A DNA stretch of 35,189 nt, from positions 75,424 through 110,612 of the forward strand of contig WIDE01000108.1 in assembly GCA_015039315.1 (NCBI GenBank), read 5' to 3'. Under the pieces are notes generated by a model. It was not told the origin of the DNA, searched no databases, and saw only the letters and a program-made list of their open reading frames with translations. Of this stretch, positions 24,325 through 33,898 are shown piece by piece (the stretch's first letter is position 1; the number at the start of each line of letters is the position of its first letter). Origin of the DNA: Clavulina sp. PMI_390 (taxonomy: Eukaryota; Basidiomycota; Agaricomycetes; Cantharellales; Hydnaceae). The position numbers and the translations under genes are program-made.

Positions 24325-26705
24325 ATGTTGATAACTTTGCCAGTTGAGACGATTATTCAGATCCTAGAGGCCTTGGACGACCATCGATCTCTCCTTGGCC
24401 TTTCGCGGGTATGCACATCTCTCTCATCGAGTGACTTCAGCTAACATTGGGGATCGAAGGTTTGCCGTATCTTACATACCATCGTCAACGACACTGTATC
24501 ATTGCAGTATGTCATCACCCTCGGTGCTTCGGGCACAAAACCGCCGTACTCTCAACGCTTCGTGCCCTGGAGTGTTCGCGATAGCATGGAAGAGGTTCGG
24601 CGGAGCGAGCGGGCGTGGATGGCATTCGCGCCAGAGGAAGTTCCTTCTGAGGCAATGATATCTTTCAGCTCTGTGTACGAACTTCAGCACGGGATATTCG
24701 CCCAAGGAAAACAGTTCAATCGTAGCTCTTTCCTCAGCGATGGACTGCGTGTCATGCACCTAAGGCGGTCCCCGCATTCCGCTTTGTCCACTTCTGTTCA
24801 GAATCCCGCGTCTATTAGGGCTAGGATAACTTCCACATTCCTCCTGTCGAACCCGCACGATAGACCGACTCTACCGCCCACTGCCGAATACCAACTTGGG
24901 TTCCAATATGCCGATTTCAATATCGACCCAGAACAGGACCTGGCTGTGTACGTTTGCATGGATCGAATTGATGGTATCAGTGAAGACGATCCTGGGCTAC
25001 AGATATTTGTTCGCCTTCGAAAAATCTCTGAAAATGGGGCACTGCACCCTATGGCCGCCTACGAGCACGTCAAGCTCAGCATAGCTTTCGATGCAGGTCT
25101 GAGTTTCTTCATCCAAATCTTTGGAGATTTTGTCGGAGTGCTCGTGTGCTCACAATCTCCTGCTGGCTCCTTGTGGGGTTGTGATACTTGTGAGCTCCGG
25201 ATATTTAACTGGAAAACAGGAATCCTGCAAACAGTTCGTCCCCTCGAAATAATCTCAAGCTCTTTCCTACTGACCCAAATCCCCTTATAGAGCCTTCGCA
25301 AGCCTCAAATATCCAATTTTATTTTCCTTTCTCCCTATTATTTTGCCATAATATCTCAACACGATCCGATGGGTTTGATGATATACTCCTTTCAACCGCG
25401 GTGGACCTTACCCAAATTTGCCAACACTACGCCGAAGCGACCTGTTTGCGCAGGCACATACGGACTGGCTCCCCTGCATACCGACGCGACAATAATTGGT
25501 AGCATCGATTGTCGTTGCGAACCTACTCCGGTTTTCGAGCCTCCTATGTACGTGATTGAGGAGTTTGAAGAGGAAGAGGCACCCGCGGCGACGGAGACTA
25601 TGACGCCTGGACCTCACTCGCCAGATAAATCCGCCTCCACAAACGCCTCGTCTATTCCTCCTGTAAATCCCCAAGATACGGTACCTGAAAGGCGAAGCGA
25701 GTCCAAGCCAATCCAAATGGCATATCAGCCTGCTCAGCCAACCCCTTCCCCTTTCCCATCCCCGTTTGTGCGGCCTGGGGAAGATGATTTCCGAATGGCG
25801 ACCATCAGCTACAGGCTTCGCCGCGAGAACCAAGAAGTCATCAGAATCATCGGTTTCACTGCTATTTCAGAACTGTTCCAGGATGCGCGGGAGAGGCAGG
25901 CTGCCGCCGCCAAAGCGTCGTTTGCAGAAGCCTCTGGCTCACCAAACGAAGGTCAATCAGCGCACCCCACCCCGCTCTCTCGACACCCTCCCACATTCCA
26001 TCCAGACGTCATCCCATCTCGGTTCGTCGTGCCTTGGAAGTCATGGGGCCCACGATGGACTCGCTTCCTAGAGGGAGCGCTGTCGAGAAGTTGGATTTGC
26101 TATCTTTACCTGAACCGCTTCGTATTCATGATGCCTTCCGCGCCAATGGACGCGGCTGACGACATCGAGGACGATGAAGACAATCCAAGGCCGTATATAT
26201 GCATCTTGGATTTCAACGAGCGTACATTTCACCCGAGTTACCCTGCTCGGCTGGGGAGAGCGTGGGATCCCAATCGGGCCCCACCATCTGCTTCCACGGA
26301 GCCCGCTGCTGCCCCTCGGCTCCCCAAACGAGCGACCTCATGGGATTCTGATGATGACGATGACTCTGTCTCGGAAGAGGAACAGCTTTCCCTAGAAGGC
26401 TCAACGGAGCCCCCAACATTCAAAGAACACATACAGATCAATGGCACAGGAATCTACCTCAAAGAGTCCGAGATGGTGTTCGAGGAGAACCTCTACACGA
26501 CGCTATCGTATCGAAACATGCACATGTACAAACCGCTCGAGGGTCGTTGGTGGGTCCCCATGATTGACGCGGAGCGGATTTTGCTCGTCCCAGTAAGTTC
26601 CTTTTTTTCTCCCTCTTCAGTAATGGGATCATTGATGCTGATTGACCGCAGGACGACGGTGTTAACAACACCGACCATACGGAAATGAGGGTTCTAGCAT
26701 TTTAA
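24325..26705 (+). CDS. F-box protein of a second type (no leucine-rich repeats seen)
   Basis: Four exons (24325-24408, 24460-25233, 25291-26592, 26652-26705) give 737 residues. The F-box is at the very N-terminus (LPVETIIQILEALDDHRSLL, then VCRILHTIV across intron 1). The next part (to about residue 400) resembles the beta-rich C-terminal region common in mushroom F-box proteins ('VYELQHGIFAQG', 'CELRIFNWKTGIL', 'FLSPYYFAII', 'MIYSF'). The middle contains a Pro/Ser-rich acidic segment (IEEFEEEEAPA) and a run 'DSDDDDDSVSEEEQ'. It ends with 'RILLVPDDG', restored by the last splice. Inferred role: SCF ubiquitin-ligase adaptor. It is not closely related to the F1-F4 set and differs from them in length and intron number. 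Confidence 0.83.
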
Positions 26706-27055
26706 GCATACCTGTGTTAAGGAAAAGTCTATTCTACATTTCACTGTACAACAATTCATGGATTCTCCTTTGTATACAAGATGGAGCAGTCTTCTGCTCA
26801 TGTACGTAATTCAACGTCACACGAATCCCCCAATCGTGGGTCCTGAAGGGCCCAACTTACTCCGAAGAAAATCACCACCACCACCACTACCTAGCCATAC
26901 TCGGACGGCTCTCATCACATTCTGCGTATACCAGCGTTGCTCTCATAGGGAACCATCTATAAGGAACACTTCTTCAACTCTGTGGACTCCCTTCGCGGAT
27001 CGCTAGACCGAGCACCATGCAAGGTGCAAATGGTGCTACTTCTGATCGGCAGGTT
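26706..27055. other. short convergent spacer
   Basis: Nothing recognisable is seen. It lies between two convergent genes and contains a CCA repeat (about 26872-26888). Confidence 0.5.
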
Positions 27056-27906
27056 CTAGACATTTAAGGAAGGGAACATCGTACGCAAGAGTTCAGCAGC
27101 CTCATTTGAGTCTCGTATTCCTCGCATGCCAAGGTTGAGGGTCTCAACCCCACTCTGACTAGTAAATGAGTCACCGAGCAGGTTTTTGGGAGCGAAGTGT
27201 GAAGTATCAGGGTTCAATCCGACTCCGAGTGTCACTAGTTTGGAAGCCAACCGAGTAAACGGAAGAAGCCCGTCAAGGGTGAGCTTCGTGTACGGTGAGC
27301 GGAGAGGATCGAGAGAGAAATACCTGATGTGGCGGGTCGATAAGCCAATAGCGGGGATATGTGAGTTTTCGAGCGGGGGAATGAACGATCTTGGAGAGCA
27401 CACAATGTGGAAATGTTCGAGTAATGGAGTCCTCGCGAGAAGTGCGCTAGCTGATTCTGCTGTTCGGAAGATTGGATATTGCACAACATCGTTCCTATCA
27501 TGCACTTCTGCAACTCCCAAGTTTACTAAAAGGTAGCGAAGCTCGGGCATATGGGTCTCGATATGTTCAAGAACGAATGGCATGTTCTCGGCTGCTGACT
27601 CCTCGACTGGGTCTTGGATAGTGAGCCTCGCGAGCTGCGGGAAGTGCACAGCATGAACGACGTTGAAGGGTGCTCTCACGCCGTGACGGCGGATTAATAG
27701 GCTCTTCAGATTCTGGAGCGTGATATGCCCGCGCACTTGAACGCTGGCAACTGACTGCTTGGACGTCGCGAGCAGCGGCGGTGGAATTCTTCCCGAGCAG
27801 AAGGAAGAAACGTTTTACATGTCAAATTAGCAGCACCAAGGTCCTCAAAGTGAACAAAACGGAAAATTTCAGCGAGCAACTCCGAGATTTCGAGAGCGTG
27901 ATGCAT
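27056..27906 (-). pseudogene. short F-box gene, probably internally deleted
   Basis: The ATG at 27906 opens 'ALEISELLAEIFRFVHFEDLG', a clear F-box of the mushroom type, followed by 'AANLTCKTFLPSAREE', after which this frame departs from the downstream one. A second frame (to the stop at 27056) carries repeat-like sequence (LQNLKSLLIRRHG; FPQLARLTIQD; TPLLEHFHIV). A 68-nt intron (27751-27818, gtaaaa...gtcag) could join the two in frame, giving 260 residues. That would remove the conserved 'CKTFLPSARE' continuation and leave a protein about half the usual size. I therefore favour a copy that has lost its central part, but expression of the spliced form is possible. Confidence 0.55.
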
Positions 27907-28019
27907 ATTGAGTGATGGGTTAGTGACTAGTGAGTGATATCGGTAGCGACGGCAAGCGCCGCGTCCCGACAAAACACGACGATGAACCAATTGGTGGCTG
28001 TTCCTCGCTGAAAGTTAAT

Positions 28020-28143
28020 AAAATAATTCATTGGGCCGTGTTGGAAAGACTAGTAGCTACTCGGACAGACTGAGAAATCGGTATATGGTAAAAAGCGCTG
28101 GTAAAGAAAGTTCTAGGCAGGAACTTCCAGCCTCTTTCAGAGG
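28020..28143. other. flank of the inverted repeat, with a short hairpin
   Basis: Non-coding. An 8-bp perfect stem (agcctctttcagaggct region, 28129-28146) overlaps the edge of the inverted-repeat arm. Confidence 0.4.
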
Positions 28144-28514
28144 CTGGGACCCGTCTGAATAGGCCACATATATAGTAGGTAGAATTTATATTGCCAAAAG
28201 GCACATTAAAAGCCATTCAGTTGACCAAAAAGGAAAGACATACTGTGACATAACAGCTAACGTGACGCCATATCTGTGTCATATATGAGAGGAATCTATG
28301 TTTGAGTTTCAATCTGAGTTATTAGAAACGCTTTAGAGGGACTACGTGATCGCTAGGAACCTTGAAATTATTAGATACTAGACGTAGGTGGAAGACTTGG
28401 ACATGCTGTACAGCTGCTCTCAGAATTTCCTTTCTGGTCAACTGAATGGTTTTTAATGTCCCTTTTGGCAATATAAATTCCATCTACTATGTGGCCTATT
28501 CAGACGGGTCCCAG
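28144..28514. repeat. foldback element: about 90-bp inverted repeat around a 189-bp spacer
   Basis: The left arm 28144-28236 (starting ctgggacccgtctgaatagg) is the reverse complement of the right arm 28426-28514 (ending cctattcagacgggtcccag). By eye only a few substitutions and one short 'ata' length difference separate them. The spacer has no coding potential. This resembles a foldback or MITE-type non-autonomous DNA element. I did not find convincing target-site duplications, although 'aagaaagttc' occurs outside both arms (about 28106 and 28518). Confidence 0.75.
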
Positions 28515-30797
28515 ACTAAGAAAGTTCAACACTGTTGTCGGTGAGGAAATTGAGAGAGCGGGAAATCCTCACCCAGTCCGTAGGACTGCAGAAGACGAGT
28601 AGAAATAGAGACGTAAATAGAGACTTAGCGTAGAGACGAATCGACGAATATATCAGCGTTCGAAACACCGATTCGGATAAGGTTTTACAAGTGTCAGATG
28701 AAGGAGATGATCGAATATGAGCGAGGTGACCTGGCAGAGCACTAGATACGAATATAGAGGGTCCACAGCCTTTGTGGACAAGCTTTTCAGATATTAGCCG
28801 ACCTAGAGATCCCTCTCGGCTAGTCAACTGCAGAGGTATATCGCGCAGGAACGATTATTGAGGCTGTAAGATAGATAGAGGTTCAGACACTTGGATGCTG
28901 GCAGGGAGAATAGGCTGATATTGCGAGCACACCGAATTCTGGCTACTTTACAGTCGTATTTATACTACGAGCACGGAAAAGGAAAGAAAAAGGGTGAAGA
29001 TAAGCGACGGCAGAGTCTTCAACCCTCACAGTGCCCAGAGTCTAAAACTAAACTGAAAAGAAGGGGAAATAGAATCGGTAAAGGTGAAAGTAACGTAAAA
29101 GAACGTGTATCGAAAAAGGGGGAACGGTCAGAATAACCGATTTGTGATAGAGTTTGAGGGTGGTGTGGTGAATGGAGGGGAAAAGGGAGAAATCGAGTTT
29201 TGAGGAAATAAGATGTACGTTCACGGAATCAAGAGCGAACGCATCGTACGAGCGTGTAGGAAGTTTCCGCTCTCGAATCGTCAAAGAAATGAGGGAGAAA
29301 ACTAGAAAAAGGTGTTCAGAGACACTGGAGCAAATACCGCTAAACACAATATCAGACGTCCGAGTGCTCGGATAATCAAGGGAAAAACGATCGAGCGCAA
29401 TATAAAAGAGATCGAACCAATCGGAAAAAGAGCGAGGAAAACGAGCCACCGTCAAATGACGATGAAGAAGAAGGCATGTCTCGCTCTTGAACGAGCGATC
29501 ATGCTTCCGGCCCAGTTCCGGAGCTGTTCCGGTTCCGCACGAACATCCGGTTCAACCGACGGAAAAGAACCCGTATATATGTTCGTTCGAAAGGGAGCGA
29601 AAAGGAGAAAAGTGGGCGAAAACCGGGCGAAAATATATGGGTTTTAAATCGTATTTATTGAAGATTCGAGTAGGTATACAAGTCAAGTAAAGTACCCGCC
29701 GACACTGTGGTCACCAGAATGTGGACAAAATCCACTGTACACAGTAAATATGTGGATTATCCAGACTCAATTTTTCTTCACTAAAAAACCGGAAATTCGT
29801 CAACTGAGACCAATTTAAGATGCAACAGGGCTTTTTTATGGTATACGATAGTTGTTGCGCACTCAGAGAAAGGCAAAATAGCTACCTCCGTGCGTGACAT
29901 GGAAACTTGGTATTAAGCAGAGTACAAGAATCGGAAAAACCCGAGTAATCTCGTAGAGGCTCTAATGTGCGTTTCCTTCAATCGCATAAGGGAAAAAAAA
30001 GTAAAATTTCAACATTTTGTGGGAATTACCAAAAAAGTCGGCAGAGCTCGTGCTCTGAGACTGTGACAGTGGAGCCTCGGAGCACTGATGTCATGGACAT
30101 GAGCCCACGATCTCCCCTCTCTTCCACCATCTCTTCAACCATCACAGACCTTGACAAAAGCTATTGGTGAGGCTTAGGCAACCTTGGGCCGGTAAATTAA
30201 GTCCTAGCCTCCCTTTGAGAAATTGGTGAAGTCAGCCTAGAACCGGAAACAAAGCACTACTGTTCAACCGCGTACCGAATTATTAAGGGGTTTGTTTGTA
30301 TTTCCCTTTCTTTACGTTACTTCACCAGCCGTAGATACAACGAATATTAGTCTCGTACCCAGACCCTATTCAGTCGGGAATTGTTTCGCCTATTGTTTGT
30401 TTGGGTCGGACGGCGAAAGTCCCTATAGGAAGGAACCTACAGTGTCATCATAGCTGACGTGATCCTAGATGGTCTGTCGTATATGATAGACGGCTGTATT
30501 GTAGAATAGAAGCTGAGGCGTGTCGCCGAGATGGCAATGCCAGGGTATGGCGATTGAAGACTGTCGATTGCTCCACATGTTTCAGCTTAAGCGAGTGGAG
30601 TATTCGGCGGTGTTCAGTGGTGGGGTTCCAACTCGAACTGGCGACGCTCGGGGCTTCATCGCGCGCATTAGGAAATATTTTGCCCCGATTCTAGGTAATA
30701 CAAGGTCACAAAATGAGCTGATCGAAGTATATTCCGTAAATCTGTATAAGTCCGAAGGTGTCATGAAACTGACAGTTTGATCAATCATGCAATCGCT
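28515..30797. other. gene-empty region, purine-rich on the plus strand
   Basis: From about 28530 to 29660 the plus strand is strongly A/G-biased with many 'gaaa' and 'gag' runs. Repeated 'ttccgg' motifs lie at 29505-29555. The open frames (for example 29048-29455 on the minus strand) are low-complexity and show no domain. From 29700 to 30500 the sequence is AT-rich and non-coding. A decayed transposable element or LTR is possible, but I find no ends, reverse transcriptase or transposase. The last 300 nt are the 3' flank of the tandem kinase gene. Confidence 0.45.
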
Positions 30798-33700
30798 TCA
30801 TGTATTGAGGGCTATTGGAAACATACGCTCCAAGTGCTTTACAATATCAGTGCTTGGGGGGCGGCCAGCTGGATCATGACCCCACATCTCTTGAATCAAT
30901 TTCCATAGGTCAGCTTGTTTAGACTCAGGGACATCAACCGCAAACGTTGGTTGCGTTGGGCGTTGACCACTTGCTACCCGTCCCGGAACCACCAGCATGC
31001 CCACACTATGGAATGGTTTTTGTCCGGAACAAATATGCAGGAAGGTCATGCCGAGAGAGAATATATCGCTTTCTCGACTGGTTCGGAAGCGATCTCCCTC
31101 TGCTTCGCAGAGTTCTGGAGCCATATATCGGAAATTCCCGCCCTGTCTATGCCCCAGCATTGAATTTACGCGAGTGACTTCATGGCGGATGCGACTGAGA
31201 CCGAAATCACAAAGGTAGGGTTCTCCAGACTCGCCAATAAGAACATTACCCTAGCCGTCGGTGAAGAATAGGTCACCTCAATGCTCTCACAACTTCTGTG
31301 CGAGGTACTCACTGGGTGAAGGTCTCCATGTATTACACATGGGCATAAAGAATGTAGATAATCCACCCCACAACTGACACCCAAAAGCTGATCAATCGGC
31401 GGGACGTTTTTTTTTTTTTTTTGATAAGTTAATGGTGTTATGACGCTGAATATAACGAATATGATGTCTTACAATGCGTTGAAATGTTTTTGAGTCGAGG
31501 CGATGGAGTGCTTTATCAAGCAAATCAGAGAGCGACCCCCTTTGAATGTAGGGTACCACTGTGAGTGGGGGAGACTTAGCATCTTCTTGATATATTCCAA
31601 GGAACGGAATGATATTCTTGTGCTTCAGCTGCGAGTGGGTAATTGCTTCACGATGTACCAGCTGAAACAGGGAGGTTATGATCCCTCAATTGAGGAAAAG
31701 TCAAAAAGTACCTGAAAAATGTCCTTTCCCTCAGGACTATCCCAGTTCATGTAGCTGAGTAATACCTCACGAACGACAACATCCTCTTTGTCCTTTCGTC
31801 CCAAGTATACTATGACCTCCCCTCCTCGTCCAAGGGTATGCTTTCTGTTGCATGTGATACCAGAAAGTATGAAGGACCTGGGAAGGCAAAAAGAGCGGGC
31901 GCACGCATCTTGTAGCAGTCGCAAGGTGTCGATGTAGTCCTGGGAACCTAGTGTTTGAGCCTCGAGTTCCTGAGAAAGGGATTACTAGCGTTCACTGGTG
32001 TCACCAGATAGGCGGATGAACTTACACCGTAAATTCGGTCCACAAGATCAAGTGCAACAATTCGAGCAATCTGGGAAAATATCGCCAAACAGGGATCAAG
32101 ATCAAACTTTCCTAGAGTTTTGAACAATATATGTTTGCCTACATCTTTGAAATTGTAGATGTTGCGCCATCGCAAGGGAAACGGCTGCTCGTCAGATATG
32201 TACGCGGCGGGTATATGGATAGATGGTACCTTGGCTATAAACAGAGGTCTTGGCCTCTTCTGTGACTGTACGTTGATTGGAGTGATGATTCGTTGTGTGG
32301 TTAACACGTGCGCCAGTGGGCACATGAACACCGAGCCTGGGAGACTTTGCAGCGAATATCTCCTTCAAGCGTCTCGATACATCCTCGCTCGTGGGACGGT
32401 GTGATGGATCTTGAGCCCACATTTTCTCAACTAGCGTCCACAATAGTCCTTCTAGCGTTTGCGGGATATGAACCTTCCGCCCGGTAGGCAGCTCTGGCCG
32501 TTCGCCATCCGCTACCTTCGCAAGCATCCTCCACTCGATTCGAACGTTTCCAAACGGCTGTTCTCCGGTCCACACATTAAAAAAAAGCATAGCAAAGCCG
32601 TAAACGTCACTTGAGCAAGTTGTGCGGAAGCGATCTATCAGAAGCTCTGGAGCCAGAAATCGCGTATCGATACCACCGATCCGGGAATTTCCCGCTCGAG
32701 ATATTATTTGACGAGCACTTCGGAACCCAAAGTCGCAAAGATGGGGGGTGCCTTCCTGATCCATCAAGACGCTTTGCTACCGTTTTTTTAGTTTTGATTT
32801 TTCAACTAATGAATGGATGAATGCCGCGGAGACCAGAGCATGAACCTTACAGGCTGGAGGCCTCCATGAATCAATGGTGGCTCAAGGGAATGGAGATAGC
32901 ATACTCCTTCAATGACACCAAAGAGCTTTTTATGCCAAGTCACCCCAGCGAAGTCAAGGATTACCATGGATATGAATCAACAACTTACGATTCTTTGAAA
33001 GCTGCTTGCGCTCAATAATCCCTCTTGACTCAGCAGGTCCTTCAACGAACTGCCTTCGATATATGGCACGACCATGAGTGGGCGAGAGCACGCGCTCTCA
33101 TAATAAACACCAAGGAACGGAAGGATATTGGGGTGGCGAAGTTCAGAATGCCTAGTAGCCTCACGGTGCACCAGCTATTTGGGGCGTTAATTTGTAGAGC
33201 GATGACCCATACTAAAGCGTAGAGGCTTACTTGGGCGACATATGTTCCGAAAGTATCCTCCCATTGTGCCTGAGTTAGAAACATCTCGCGCACGACCACC
33301 GGCTTTCCAGCCATATCCCCTTGGTAAGAAGTAACCTCACCCCCTTGCTCCAGAACACGATCCCTCGTGAAGGTGACCTCTTGAAGCCTGAATGCCGTTG
33401 GAAGAGAATTAAAATAGTAGCAGAGATCTTGGAGACATTGTCGAGCTGCCTGAAGCTCTCGACCGTCTGTGGAACGTCGTAGCTCCTGTTGAAGCGAACA
33501 AAAGGTTGAGTGGCACATACAGTGGGGCTTTTCTCGCTTACATTGTGGACCAGATCTAGAATATCTGTCCGCTCGTTCTCGGGCAACCCGAAAAGGGCAA
33601 AATCAGACCGCTCATCTGACCAAAGCTTTTGTTTTATCAGTGTGGGTAGTTTTGGCGGCTCATATACCTCCATATCACTTTCAAGCGCCCTTTCGTGAAT

Positions 33701-33898
33701 CAATCTAATCTCATTTTCAGACGTCGTCTGAATGTCAACCAAGGAATCAATTTCGAGATCTGGTTGAATAATTCCTGGTGCCTTCTCATTAGTCAGTATC
33801 CGGGGATTTACATAGTCAACATGGCTTTGCAACCCCTCCGCCAAAGCTGTCAGATAACGAACCTGTCTAGTGGAGCTAAACGGACCCATTGGAATCAT
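30798..33898 (-). CDS. tandem pseudokinase-kinase protein of the TKL type
   Basis: Ten exons (33542-33898, 33231-33485, 32989-33174, 32851-32925, 32230-32776, 32026-32144, 31712-31969, 31473-31661, 31313-31387, 30798-31250) join in frame to 837 residues. Unit 1 (about 120-450) has helical module 'CLQDLCYYFNSLPTAF', a glycine loop reduced to EQGGEVTSY, VVVRE (Arg185), HREATRHSELRHPNILPFLG, HGGLQPQSVLM (catalytic Asp changed to Gly288, Asn to Ser293), CDFGF (Asp306) and an intact C-lobe: a pseudokinase. Unit 2 (about 475-837) repeats the helical module, with GRGGEVIVY, VVVRE (Arg580), HGDLHPGNVLI (Asp684, Asn689), CDFGLSRI (Asp702) and APEL. Both units share intron positions with the kinase at 10298. 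The joining intron (32145-32229) restores 'YSQ|DVGKH'. A separate unit-2 gene would need its ATG inside unit-1 coding sequence (32325). No membrane segment is seen. Confidence 0.75.
31407..31422. repeat. 16-nt poly-T tract (poly-A in the intron of the kinase gene)
   Basis: This uninterrupted homopolymer sits in the intron between exons 8 and 9 of the tandem kinase gene. It is a likely length-variable site and a possible assembly error spot. It does not touch coding sequence. Confidence 0.9.

Noticed and set aside
32026..32331. Independent start for the second kinase unit near 32325-32331
   Set aside because: The only in-frame ATG (32325) lies inside coding sequence of unit 1, there is no promoter space, and the residues it would add show no similarity to the N-terminal region of the kinase at 10298.
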